Source of the DNA: Umbilicaria muhlenbergii
Taxonomy: Eukaryota > Ascomycota > Lecanoromycetes > Umbilicariales > Umbilicariaceae
Reading direction: 5' to 3'
Assembly (NCBI GenBank): GCA_000611775.1
Contig: KK106981.1
Coordinates: forward strand, 3,876,129 to 3,940,128
Length of the DNA stretch: 64,000 bases
The notes under the pieces are model-generated. The model did no database searches. It had not been told where the DNA came from and saw only the letters and a program-made list of their open reading frames with translations. Shown one piece after another: positions 21,446-32,108 of this stretch (positions within the stretch are counted from its first letter, which is position 1; every line of letters begins with the position of its first letter). The position numbers and the translations under genes were made by a program.

Positions 21446-22866
21446 TCACTTCGTGTCCAAGACCAACTCCGTACACGGCCAAGAATTTGGACCTTTAGTC
21501 CCGTGTCGGTCACGCTGCTGTCCCCAACCATATGTGGCTGCCAATCTGCTATTAAGGTGCTCTTCCGCGGTAATTGCACCCCTTTCCCCCCCTCCTCCTT
21601 CTTCTCCTGCTCCTTTACCTCCCGTTTCGTTCGTGGCGGACAGCCTTGCCCGTATCATCTCGCTTGGTACAGGCACCAGTTCGGTTTCATTGGCTGGATG
21701 ACAGAAATAGGCAATACTATACCTGTCCTCTCCGCCGCCCTCTGGGAAGACAACTCTGTGCACGGTACTTTTCAGCAACCCGTTTGTCCAATGACTCAGC
21801 AAATCCGCTACATTTACGAGAATAGGAGGGAAAGCGTCATCTTCCGTTCCCGGCGGTGAGACAGCTAAGGGGGCCCAGGTGGCCTGTGGAGTGAGGATTT
21901 CGAGACCGGGTTGGCAAGGGCGCTGGAAGAGCAGGGTCAGGGAGCCATAGTCGCTGTGCGCCCCGGCGCGGATGTCGACTGTGGCGTCGTAGTCGGAGGT
22001 GGACGCCTGGATGGCGGGATACTGAGTCTCGTTAGTCCATGCCGAGGAGAAGAACCAATTCTAGATGGCTTGTCGGGAGATCCCACGTATAACAACCGGA
22101 GAGTGCTTCCGGATGGACCCCTCGAGGGATCATGGCGGGAGGAAAACCAATCCTCGCCACCATCGTTGGCATCGATCTGTTATCGGGTAAGCAGCGTACA
22201 TGGCCGCCGATCAGGATCTGCACGGTACCCACGTTCAGGCCAAGAGCGAAAAGCTTGAGAAGCTTGATGCAGAGACCATGACACAGGTCGGCAAAGTGGC
22301 TCAGGTCCGCTTCATTTGGCGCCAAGGACTTGGGCATCGACTGCTGGGCTCGGCCTTTGACGAATTCTCCAAAATTGAACGCCCTGGTGTTTACTCTGTC
22401 AGGGGTGGAGCGAAGAACAATGTTAGGACGCTGGCTGCGAACTCTTTGAAATCTCCTCGCTGTTCGGAATGGTTAGATATTGATCCACGCTGGAACGACA
22501 GGGCACGCTTGCCTTCTGGTGCTTCGGGTCCAAGGTCTCCGAGTGCATGCATGCCCATCCTCTATTCCCATATTCAGGGATTGCACAATCTACTTTCTCA
22601 GCCTGCGGCGACTGGAAAAATGTACGTGACTACGACGGAATGAGCTGGTGATAGGCGGAGGGAAAGAAGAACAGCAAGCACACCAAAGCGAAAACATGAT
22701 CGATCATGTCGCGGGTGAAGTTGATGCCAACACTTTTGATATAGACAAAGCCAAAAGTGGCCGCTGCGTCGACTAACTTGGCCGGAGTGTCCTTGTCGGA
22801 GTTGGAGATGTCGATGATAGGGATGCGTGAGAGAGAAGCATGGCCGTTTGCTCCGACGGCGGGCAT
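21446..22866 (-). CDS. 2-oxoglutarate/Fe(II)-dependent oxygenase (IPNS-like)
   Basis: This is a 375-aa isopenicillin-N-synthase-like dioxygenase that uses 2-oxoglutarate, O2 and Fe(II); the substrate is unknown. Exons on the minus strand: 22866-22684, 22611-22513, 22459-22443 (only 17 nt), 22395-22233, 22176-22087, 22021-21446; the sum is in frame. The DIOX_N part is IPIIDISNSDKDTPAKLVDAAATFGF. The double-stranded beta-helix carries the iron triad in AHSDYGS (His ~206, Asp ~208) and STVHRVVFP (His ~272), with the 2OG-binding R-x-S in DRYSIAYF (~284-286). The second intron has a GC donor (GCAAGC...AACAG). An upstream in-frame ATG at 22929 would add 21 residues. A Gly/Glu-rich insert (about 315-330) lies near the C-terminus. 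No pathway neighbours suggest a biosynthetic cluster. Confidence 0.9.
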
Positions 22867-24284
22867 GATGAGATCAGAAGGCTGTTTTTCAACATGCATG
22901 ACAGATAAAAAGGAGAACTGCAAGGTCATGGCGGATATGCTGAATGCTGAATGTTGATAGCCTAATCCTGGTTCCTTGGTGCCGAGTCATGCAGTGTTCT
23001 GTCTTTTCGATGGAACAAGGCAAGCACCAAATGCTTGACTACCTGCTTTTACTTCTTATCAAAGTGCCCTCGGAGACCACCTTGAACCCCTGAGCCTTTT
23101 CCTGAGCCTTTTCCTCTTCCTCTTCCTCTCCACGTCCACGTTCCCTCCACGCCCTTGCCGCAGACTCTGATAAGGCATGTACAGAGTAAGGCTACTGGAC
23201 CCTTGTTTGGGTCCCGTCGAGCCCGTCTAACAGACAGCCAACGGCGCGTAAACTAAACGCGAATTAACATCTAATGCCCTACATTTTATAATTGTCTAGC
23301 AGGTAGATTAAGCAACAGTTTATGCTGAGCTGCGGAGGGGCTTTTTGTTCAACTCAGTATGCTCTTTCATAATGTTTCACTAACCACACCGGTAAATTCA
23401 ATCATCTACAGGAAAGATGTAAACATTTATCAGAAAGGCCCTCTGCCATCTCTATAGTTGTAGTTCTTTAAAACCCGTCTTGATTCTATGAGTATACGTT
23501 GAACGGTTTCAGCACTCATAACCTGAGCAGCTAGCTATACGCCGCTGGCTGTCTCATAAACAGGTCACGTTTATAAGACAGCCAGCGGTGCGTAAGCTAC
23601 TCACTAGTCATATTCAAAATATGAAAGCTGAAGGAGATCAGAACCTCATGATGTTACAGCTGTCCAAGAGCTGATCGGCCCTTGTCGATTGACAGCTTTT
23701 TCAAGCAAACTTCAGAGATGACAGAGGGCCTTCATGTTGGTGTTTAGATCTTCTCTGTGCAGCAATGAAACGGACAAGGCGCCCCTAAGCCAGATGGGAC
23801 AAACATAAAAATGCAGGTCGCTAGCTGCTAGCTCCTGTTAGTCTGCACACCGCTAGCTACTTTGTAGACGGGACCCATTATTAACGGGACTGAGACCATG
23901 TCGAGCTTGTTTGTACCTTAACGAGTCAAGCTCTTCTCTCCCCGTCTCCCGTGCTCGGTCCAAAGTTAAATCGACTTTCCCCACTCGTACCTCGAATTAA
24001 TTACGGATCTACGGTATCCGTACAGGATACCTTTTTTGATTACCCTACCGTGTAACGACTTCACACGTCCTCGCGACAAGAAACTATTCCCATCCCCATT
24101 CCCATTCCCATTCCCCTTGCTCTTCTCTCCCTGTCAGCTTGAGTTCATTCCCACCACTCACCTCTAGTCCGTCATCTCATAGCAACACTGTTTCCCCTCT
24201 GCCCTTTTCGATGGTGTTCGGTGTTCTAAAGTGATTCGTTTCTTTTCGGAGCGGTGCCGTCGTTCAGCCGTTTGATCTTACATC
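22867..24284. other. Divergent intergenic region carrying a foldback repeat
   Basis: This 1.4 kb lies between the 2OG oxygenase and MKT1 starts. Its middle is the 670-bp inverted-repeat element listed separately. No coding signal is visible. A CT-rich tract at 23090-23160 (repeats of CCTGAGCCTTTT and CTCTTCCTC) and the CCCATT hexamer tract at 24088-24116 are the other visible features; the latter probably belongs to the MKT1 promoter or leader. Confidence 0.6.
23209..23876. mobile_element. Foldback/MITE-like element, about 668 bp with about 330-bp inverted arms
   Basis: The ends are exact inverted decamers, GGGTCCCGTC at 23209 and GACGGGACCC at 23867. The centre is a near-perfect hairpin, with inner arms of about 30 nt (23532-23561 and 23569-23599; TAGC..ACGC..CGCTGGCTGTCT) around a 7-nt loop AGGTCAC. 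The same roughly 30-nt motif (GACAGCC.GCGGTGCGTAA) also occurs just inside each outer end (about 23230 and about 23850). An interior word, AGGCCCTCTGYCATCTCT, occurs once in each arm in opposite orientation (about 23436 and about 23720), so the whole element is one imperfect palindrome. It has no ORF. No clear target-site duplication was seen. It may equally be two adjacent MITEs in head-to-head orientation. Confidence 0.75.
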
Positions 24285-26958
24285 ATGGGCAGTGAGTTCA
24301 AGACCTACAACAGCGCTGCAGCTCACTCGATCGAAGCTAACGCAGTCATCTTGAAGTTTCGAAATTCGACCCGTGGGCAAGCCGCTATGCCAAATCAATG
24401 CCCCTCACCTGTCTCAAGGACAGTGTCATCGGTATCGATGCGGCATATTACCTTGAACATCTACTTACGCCCTCAAAGGAACCCCTGCTCTCGGCGCTTG
24501 GAGGCTCTCCCTTGGGCCTAGAATCTGCTATCATGAAAGAGCTGAGTGTACTACAAGCGGCTGGTTTCAAGCCTCATTTCGTCTTCAACGGATTGGATTA
24601 TGGTATCAAGGACGATCCGTTTGGGCCTTCTATAGCCTCCTCCCATGCGAACGCTGCCGCTTTCGACATCTACGAAAAGGAGATGCCAGACGAAGCTATT
24701 AACGTCTTCAAGAAATCAGGCAAGGCCTTGATGTGCAAGAGCCGCAGTGCCGTCTCTCGCTAACACAGCTATAGGCTCTCCTACCGCTTCTGCATTGTCG
24801 GAGTTCCTGAAGAAGGTATTACACCAGCATAGGATAGAGTTCACTGTGGCGCCGTACAGTGCTCTAGCACAGGTATATGCTTTTCCGTCTACTAATGCCG
24901 CAAGTCTGACCTGATCGCAGCTCGCCTACTACGAGAAGCATCCCAGTCAGTTCATTGACGCTGTCTACGGCCCCTCAGAACTCTTCCTCTACGGCATCGA
25001 CAAACTCATCACCAAATTCGATCTGGCTCACGAGTACACGGAAAAGGGTAATCCCAAGAGCGCTTCACGATATGTATTAGAGGAGTCTACTTTCCGGTGG
25101 ATTGATAGGCGCACGTGCTTGGCCGAGCTTAACGAAGTACCAGTAGAGATTTTTGTTGATGCCTGTTTCCTGGCAGGTTCGAATATTCTGCCAACCTTTC
25201 CACCGCTGAAGAATGTAACGCTCTATCCCAAAGAATACTCTTTCCGTGATGTAGTCACGATGGTGGTGTCTTGTGGGCGAAACATAACAGCGTTGTGCGC
25301 GCAGTACCAGGACGACCCTCAGGTCAAAGAGTTGGATTATCTTGACAGATACAGACGGGCTTCGACCGGCATCAAGCATCACATCGTCATCAACAAAGAC
25401 GGAAATGTTGAGACGCTCGATAAAGAACATGCACCGTCAGATGTACACGATTGCATAGGACAACGTCTTCCAGAGGAGCTTAACATGTATCTCTCGCGCG
25501 GGATGCTCCGACCACGAGTACTTAGTTGGTTGACTTCCGGCACGATCTTTGTGACCGCTCCTTGCGAGGGTGGTGATTCTCGTGAATACCAGAGCCTTGT
25601 CAAAACCCAGTTGGAACCGTTCAGAAGACAAACGCTCTGTCTTCTCTCAGAGTGTCTGAACCGCTATTACCAGCGCAAGGAGATCACAACTCGGTTTTGG
25701 TTCGACACGGAGTCTGATTCAAAAGTCAATCTTAGAGATTTGCTTCCCTCACCAAAAGATGCACTTAATAGTTGGATCGTGAGAGATAGTTTGATTGTAG
25801 AACAGCGCCAAAAGCTTAAGGTGAGGACATACAATCTGTCGGTCGACACCTTATCTGATTCAGGATTAGCAGATGCCACAAGAGAGTAGTTTGCCAGGTT
25901 CTCTCGCATATGCCATTCGGAGCTTGTGTGACGCTACTTTCGCTTCGAAGACCTTAACGCCTAAGCCCAAGACTGGCTTTCAGGTTCGTATTCCTTCAAA
26001 GACGTCCAAGGCACCTTCTGACGGCTGCCAGCCTTTAGTGACTCGGCAGGAGATAATCACCAATGCTGTTTGGCGGTTTCTGCAACTTCGTGGCTATGTT
26101 GACAGCAAGCACGAGCTAACGTCTTGGGGAAAGGTCATGGAAATCACCTTGACGGCTTGCGGATCATCCAAGGAGCAAGAAGAAGCAGCCTTTGTAGCAG
26201 TGGAGTTACTCCGGCTTGGGTTACTCAACGCCAGTCCGATGTTCTCGAACTACTCTGGGACACCTCTCCGAGGGACAGGTCAGTGAAGATAATGCGATCT
26301 AGGGTCACAGTGACCACGACTGACTTTGTTATAGACACCGATAAACGCAATTGCCTGCTTGTGTCTCGAGTTACTTCGTTAGGCAAACTCCGACATCAAC
26401 CAAAAGGCTACAGTGGGCCCTTGAGCCGGCATCTCCTGGGTTACCACTCCATCATATCGACCCTCGGTGCAAGCCTGAGAGATCTCGTTGAGATCAGTCT
26501 CACCACGATGTTTCTTGACGGGAATACCGATAGGGACCGCAACGATTGGATGGATCTTGCTCTTAGGTCTGCACCCTTATCCGTATCTCCTTTGTGCACG
26601 CTTACTTATTACAAGCAGTTTGCCATTCTACGATGAAAACTCTTATGCGCTCGGCGTTGTTATGAAAACATACCTCGACGAGCTTCTTACGCGCGACGAC
26701 CCGACTTCCGAGACGACGCGGGCGGAGATGAAGGCCAAAGGTCCTGAGTGGTGTCAGTACTGCGATTTTGCCGGAAGTCTAGACGACGCATTTCATCTGT
26801 GGGATGCCGTAAGTCCCCAGCCAAGGTGCCATGTAGGTGACGAGCCCAGCTAAACAACGTGATATCAGGTCTACAAAGGGGTGAAAACGGCTGGTGCGGA
26901 AGTCAGGGAGCAGGACATGTGGGATGAGGTGGACAAGTGGCTTGCCGTAAGGAGATGA
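24285..26958 (+). CDS. MKT1: MKT1 post-transcriptional regulator (XPG-like fold)
   Basis: Mkt1 is a catalytically inactive-looking XPG/FEN1-family protein that works with Pbp1 in post-transcriptional control of mRNAs. This model codes for 762 aa in eight exons: 24285-24291, 24357-24719, 24775-24872, 24921-25820, 25870-26278, 26335-26566, 26619-26808, 26869-26958. The spliced start reads MGISKFDPWASRY. The XPG-N block includes LKDSVIGIDAAYYLEHLL and the XPG-I block includes AQLAYYEKHPSQFIDAVYG, SELFLYGIDKLI. The MKT1 N and C regions follow (CLAELNEVPVEIFVDACFLAG; KRNCLLVSRVTSLGKL; LRDLVEISLTTMFL; LPFYDENSYALGVVMKTYLDEL). Intron 2 has a GC donor (GCAAGG). The intron before exon 7 ends in a tandem NAGNAG acceptor (AAGCAG), so isoforms differing by one residue are possible. 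All junctions restore conserved sequence. Confidence 0.94.
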
Positions 26959-27673
26959 TCTGGTTGATTGTGACCGAAGTGAGTCAGTTCAAGCATGTGG
27001 ATCTGAGGGCTCCCAAGAGACCAGATACGGCCCAACCAGCTCGAAGCGACCGTCGAAGCACTATAGCATCACACGTGGAAAGGCTTTGCACTTGATCGGG
27101 GGACGAGAAACCATAGTCGAACCATAGATTTGCACATGCATCTTCAAGACGGAAACCGGCACAAGTATGTGAGCGATCAAGCAAGAATAGCTCGAGCAAT
27201 GTTGGAGAGTCACCTTAGATGCTTAGAGTAGTAAGCCAGCTTTTTGCATGGACGCGTAGACCATCAGACGCATGACAACGCAGGTTTGTCTTTTCCAGAT
27301 GATATCTGCTTATGCACTGGTTCACCGTCTGTGCCTTCAAAGACATGTGGAGGTAGAACAGTATGAGCTTATGCGAAATGTGATGAAGGAGGAAAAAGGG
27401 GGGGGGGACTTGGCAGATGTGGCGTCGCTTATCCGGCCCGGTTCCGTAACTTTCGTTGGCGCAGCGTGGCATCTTCGAGGCACAAAAGTGCGAGTACCTG
27501 CATTTGCATCCCTTCCCATTTCTCATTTCACCTTTCTCAGCAGAACAAATCTCTCTTCTGTTCGCACTTCCTCAAGAACGTTGCTTCGTTTGTCAATATC
27601 CCCTCCTCTAGCTCATTCCTCCTCACCATTGGGAACGGAAACGTGACGACTTTCTAGAGCCAGCCAGCCAGCC
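26959..27673. other. Tandem intergenic region; promoter of PDI gene
   Basis: These 0.7 kb hold the MKT1 3' UTR and the PDI promoter. No gene is supported. A poly-G tract is at about 27399-27408, a UPRE-like core at 27462 (listed separately), and a CCAG tetranucleotide run immediately precedes the PDI start codon. Confidence 0.55.
27462..27468 (+). promoter_or_regulatory. Candidate unfolded-protein-response element core (CAGCGTG)
   Basis: The heptamer CAGCGTG is the conserved core of the yeast KAR2-type UPRE bound by Hac1. It lies 206 nt upstream of the start codon of an ER protein disulfide isomerase, a classic UPR target. A 7-mer is weak alone; its position is what makes it plausible. Confidence 0.4.
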
Positions 27674-28836
27674 ATGGCTAAACTCAGCTACCTCCTCCTC
27701 TCCTCCCTCGCCATCCTCGGTGCCAACGCGGCATCGTCCGTCCTCGACCTCATCCCCGGCAACTTTGACCAAGTGGTCCTGAAATCGGGCAAGCCCGCCC
27801 TTGTCGAATTCTTTGCCCCATGGTGCGGTCACTGCAAGAACCTTGCCCCCATCTACGAGGAGCTGGCGACCAACTTTGCCTTTGCCGAGGATAAGGTCTC
27901 CATCGGCAAAGTCGACGCAGACGAGCACAAGGACCTGGGTCGGAAGTTTGGCGTTCAAGGCTTCCCCACGCTGAAGTGGTTTGACGGCAAGAGCGATACA
28001 CCTACCGATTACACTGGGGGCCGTGACTTGGAAAGTTTGTCGAAATGGATCACGGACAAGACCGGACTGAAACCCAAGGCAAAGAAGGCGGCACCGAGCG
28101 CAGTTGAGATGTTGAACGATCAGACATTCAAGCAACAAATTGGAGGCGATAAAGATGTCTTGGTTGCATTTACTGCACCCTGGTGTGGACGTAAGTAAAC
28201 CCTTGATGCCCTAGAGAACCTTTGGAGGTCAGGCTAAGTACCTCCTTCCTCCTCACAGACTGCAAGAGCCTGGCACCTACCTGGGAGAGCCTTGCCGAGG
28301 ACTTTGCCGCCGAACCAAATGTCTTGGTGGCCAAGGTTGACGCTGAGGCTGAGAACTCCAAATCGACGGCGGAGGCTCAAGGAGTCAAGTCGTACCCGAC
28401 GATTAAATACTTTCCCAGGGGATCCACGACTCCCCAAGCATACGAAGGCGGTCGCTCCGAAGCGGACCTTGTGGCATTCCTCAATGAGAACGCCGGCACC
28501 CATCGCGCCGTGGGTGGTGGGTTGGACGCAAAAGCTGGCACCATCGAAGCATTGGACAGCATTGTCGCCAAGTTTACAGCTGGAGCGACGCTGGCCACCC
28601 TCTCCGAAGAGGCGATCAAGGCGGCCACCGGCCTGAAGGACAAGTATGCTCAGTACTACGTCAAGGTCTTTGACAAACTCAGCAGCAACGAGGGCTACGC
28701 GGAAAAGGAGCTTACAAGGCTGGAGGGTCTGCTAAAGAAGGGCGGGCTGGCGCCGGAGAAGCTTGATGACCTGATGTCGCGAACGAACATTCTTCGGAAG
28801 TTTTCATCCAAAGGAAGTGCCAAGGACGAGCTATAA
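27674..28836 (+). CDS. ER protein disulfide isomerase, two thioredoxin domains plus ERp29c (TigA/ERp38 type)
   Basis: This is a 364-aa secretory-pathway oxidoreductase that forms and isomerises disulfides in the ER lumen. Exons: 27674-28190 and 28259-28836 (68-nt intron). An N-terminal signal peptide (MAKLSYLLLSSLAILGANA) is followed by two thioredoxin domains, each with APWCGHCK: CGHC at residues 51-54 and 171-174, the second active site being split by the intron between GG(A)C and CACTGC. The usual partner motifs GFPTLKWF and SYPTIKYF carry the cis-Pro. A helical ERp29-like C-terminal domain (about 245-350) follows, and the protein ends in the perfect retention signal KDEL. The start ATG is preceded by CCAG repeats. 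A UPRE-like core lies upstream, consistent with induction by ER stress. Confidence 0.95.
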
Positions 28837-29736
28837 ATTTTTCATAGTTGGTTGACGGGCGGATCGGGGCATCGGAATGGGGAGGATTTTTGTTTGAAAA
28901 ATCAAATACACAGCAATGCATCCTGTTTACCCATTGAAATGTAGTGAGGCCCGTGGCAGCTCTCTTTGGTCGCAGCATCAAATGAATGTCTTATACAGAG
29001 TACTGTACGTGGCAGAGTAGAGGGCATGTGTGCGTGCATGTATGACGGCCGAGGGTCTCTGGCAACAAGGTTGCAACTTTCAGCAGCGTCTCACCTCTCT
29101 CCTAGTGTTTATGCAGTCATCCTTTTTCGCTTGGCCAACTGGGCGTTCCTGTTTCTGTAGACGCTGTCGATATTCCGGACCTCTTTCGGGCTAATCATAA
29201 AAATGGCAAGGTAGAGAAGCTGAAGACAAGGTAAGAGTATCGGACATAAGTCATGAATAGAGGGAAACCAGCCAGAAGATATATGGACAAAATTAGTGTC
29301 AGTCTCCAGCTGGAGCCCCTCTCAGTTTTACAAAAGCAAGCTGACGTATCCAAATCCCCGAGGTCCATTATCCGCTCCTCAACGTCTATTCAGTGGTTCA
29401 GTGGTTGACGGGATCCCCAGTTAAGGACTACCACTTACTCTATACATATGCCTATAGGCTATTTTCCCTCTATCTATAACTTATATCCGATATTCTTACA
29501 GTAGCAGAGTTGAGTCATACAGTCCGATCGCTTCATGAAGCGATCAATCAACTGACTATACAACTTACTTTGTAAGAGACAGCTCGTTCTTGTTGATCCT
29601 GTGTATATAAATGCTGAGAGACGAGGATGGGCTGCTTGATTGCAATCATGTCTAAGTTATTTAATGACTGCTCCTGGGTATACCAACGCCATATGCTGAT
29701 CGAAAACGCCTGATATATTGTGTCCTATGCCCTTTC
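28837..29736. other. Convergent intergenic region, PDI / HSBP1
   Basis: These 0.9 kb hold no supported gene. They are moderately AT-richer than the flanks. The sequence GTCCGATCGCTTCATGAAGCGATCAATC near 29521-29550 contains a short perfect palindrome (GATCGCTTCATGAAGCGATC), which could act as a terminator-like hairpin. Confidence 0.55.
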
Positions 29737-30087
29737 TCAACTGGCCTGATCGGTCTCGTTGCCCGTTTGGATGGCGGCCTCCAGAGAGTCCAGCCGTCGT
29801 GACATGTCGTCCACTGGATCGCATCAGCGACAATAAGCACTCAGGAAGCATTGCAGGCGATCAGCTTACTCTTCGCGAAGATCTCGGCAGAAACGGCGGA
29901 GAATTTCGTGGACAGCCCGTTAAGTAGATCATCTACGACAGCGGTGAGTTCTGCTGGCGCATCATCTGCAGTCTAGGTGGCAACGGATATCAGTAACCTC
30001 CCGGATGCGTAAGAGCCGTAAGAAGCCTACCGCGTCTGTCCGCAGGTGCCCATCTTCCGTCACTCGATCTTTTTCAGGAGAGGACAT
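29737..30087 (-). CDS. Heat-shock-factor-binding protein 1 homologue (HSBP1)
   Basis: This is a small 78-aa gene. HSBP1-family proteins are short coiled coils that bind the trimerised oligomerisation domain of HSF1 in animals and also act in WASH-complex assembly. Exons on the minus strand: 30087-30031, 29972-29870, 29813-29737; introns 58 and 56 nt. The start MSSPEKDRV is in an ATG context; a longer in-frame upstream reading is low-complexity. The family core is AELTAVVDDLLNGLSTKF, followed by SAEIFAKMDDMSRRLDSLEA, with heptad hydrophobics. All introns are canonical and the sum is in frame. It is divergently transcribed from EBP2 across 395 bp. Confidence 0.85.
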
Positions 30088-30482
30088 CTTCGAGAACGAG
30101 GCGACCGAGAGTGGACTAGGAGTCAGTTTCTTCTTCGAATCCGCACTCAGCCGCTGGCTCGGTTGTATGAGGGTGAGTTTGGCAGCATGTTTTGGAGGAA
30201 GCGGCTTTCGGGAGATCTCCTGCTCTTTCTCCTTCTCCTTGTCCTTGTCGGTCTCCTTCTCCTCGCGTAGAAAAGGCGGCGTCGGCAGCATGGCGTGGAA
30301 GCTTGGCATCGCTAGTCAGCCCTGTGGAGCGGGGGACCCCCCTGCACGTTTGACCTAAAACGAAGAGGGCGGGCCAAACTGAGAGAACAACTAAAAAAGT
30401 CCAAGTCCACGCCAAGTCTCAATTCTTGTCACCGTTACCTTCACAAACGTCTCAACTATCCCAGATTACAGGAACAACGAGA
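30088..30482. promoter_or_regulatory. Bidirectional promoter region HSBP1 / EBP2
   Basis: This 395-bp gap separates two divergent starts. It contains a purine-rich stretch (AAGGAGAAG-like words, 30210-30270) and an AT-richer part before EBP2. No individual site can be assigned. Confidence 0.4.
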
Positions 30483-31783
30483 ATGGCAAAGAAGAGCAAA
30501 TTGCTGGCTGCGCTTGATGCGCACAAAGGCAGAGATTTCAAGAAGGAGCACCAAATGAAAATGCTGAAGCAAGCAGAGAGGAGGAAAAAGACCAAGCAAG
30601 TAGATGAAGTCTCGGAGGATAAGAGTGAAGAACCACGCGGCCCTCAAGTGGATAACACACCGGCACAGCTCGACGTGGAGAGCGAAGGATGGGAGACAGA
30701 CGAAAGCGAGGCAGCACTTACAGCTGTAGGTGGGCAATATTCCAAAAGGTTGGGCTGGATTTGACGCGCTGTACTTCAGATTGACACCTCACGCATTGAT
30801 GACAGCGAGAGTGATAGTGAAGAGAGTTTGGAAGACGGGCTCGAAATTGCCGAGGGCGGAAGTGAATTGGGTGAAGGCGATGGGAACGAAGAGCAGGACA
30901 TTCCATTGTCAGACCTCGAAGACCTCTCCGATGAGGAGAAAGACGATGTGGTCCCCCATCAACGTCTTACAATTAACAACACCACCGCACTACTCAAGGC
31001 TCACAAATCCATTGCCTTTTCCTCCAAGCTCCCGTTCTCCGAACATCAATCCGTCACCTCGGCCGAACCCGTCTCCATCGCCGACGTGAATGATGACCTT
31101 GCCCGCGAACTTGCATTTTACAAACAATCACTCGACGCGGTCAGAGAGGCGCGAGCGCTCCTGAAGAAAGAGGGTGTGCCTTTCTCTCGGCCCGCGGACT
31201 ACTTTGCCGAGATGGTCAAGAGCGATGAGCATATGGGCAAGATCAAGCAAAAGATGACGGATGAAGCAGCCAACAAGAAGGCAGCCGCCGAGGCGAGGAA
31301 GCAGAGGGATCTGAAGAAGTTTGGCAAGCAGGTGCAGATAGCGAAGTTGCAGGAGCGGGACAAGGCGAAGAGGGAGACGCTGGACAAGATCAACATTCTA
31401 AAAAGAAGTGAGTTGTCGTCTTTGGTCCCACAGTGCTTGCGTCTACCGTTTATCAGCGCAGCTGACACCAGACTCTCGTAGAACGCAGGGATGCAGATAC
31501 GGACAACGCGCAAGAAGAAGACCTCTTTGACGTCGCTCTGGAGGACGCGAGCAAAGGCGACAAGTCGAGCCGTACAGATCGGAGGGGTGCCGGCGGGCGG
31601 ACCCAGGGTAAGCGGCAAAAGCGGGACGAGAAATTCGGCTTTGGAGGGAAGAAACGCTTCTCCAAGAGCGGAGATGCCGTCTCCAGTGGGGATTTACGCG
31701 GTTTTTCGTCGAAGAAAATGAAAGGGCAGAAGGCGAAAGGCGGGCCGCAACGCTTGGGGAAGAGTCGAAGAGCGAAACAGTGA
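30483..31783 (+). CDS. EBP2: rRNA-processing protein EBP2
   Basis: Ebp2 is a nucleolar protein needed for 27S pre-rRNA processing and 60S subunit assembly. This model codes for 390 aa in three exons: 30483-30725, 30780-31407, 31482-31783. The N-terminus is Lys-rich (MAKKSKLLAALDAHKGRDFK), followed by long acidic stretches typical of nucleolar proteins. The conserved EBP2 core is ELAFYKQSLDAVREARALLK, then GVPFSRPADYFAEMVKSDEH, MGKIKQKM, and the coiled Lys/Arg helix KKFGKQVQIAKLQERDKAKR. The C-terminus is basic with FGFGGKKRFSK and ends KSRRAKQ. Intron 1 is placed so that IDTSRIDDSESDSEE continues the acidic tract; a shorter alternative acceptor exists 36 nt downstream. Confidence 0.93.
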
Positions 31784-32108
31784 TCAAAGGTGTCGGTGAG
31801 GATTGGAAAAACAGCATGAAGCTCCGAGTGCGTATGCCTTTCCTTGTGCTTCTGTATTGTTCACTACGAAGGATCTGTCCTTTCACGACACAGCACCAGA
31901 CCGCCAGCACTCTTACAGTGCCCATGCCAAGAAGCTGAGCCTGGGAAGGTTTAACAACCAAAAGGCATAGCACAACAACAAACCCGTTATTTGGCACTGT
32001 TGTTCTTTACCACTACCGCCTGCAAGAGCACCGGGCTATCTCATTTGCCAACGCGTTGCGGGAAAGGACGGGTATCGTGAAAACCAGAAATAGCAAAACA
32101 GATTCACT
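31784..32108. other. Convergent intergenic region, EBP2 / RFTS gene
   Basis: These 325 bp are 3' UTRs only. Nothing else is visible. Confidence 0.55.
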
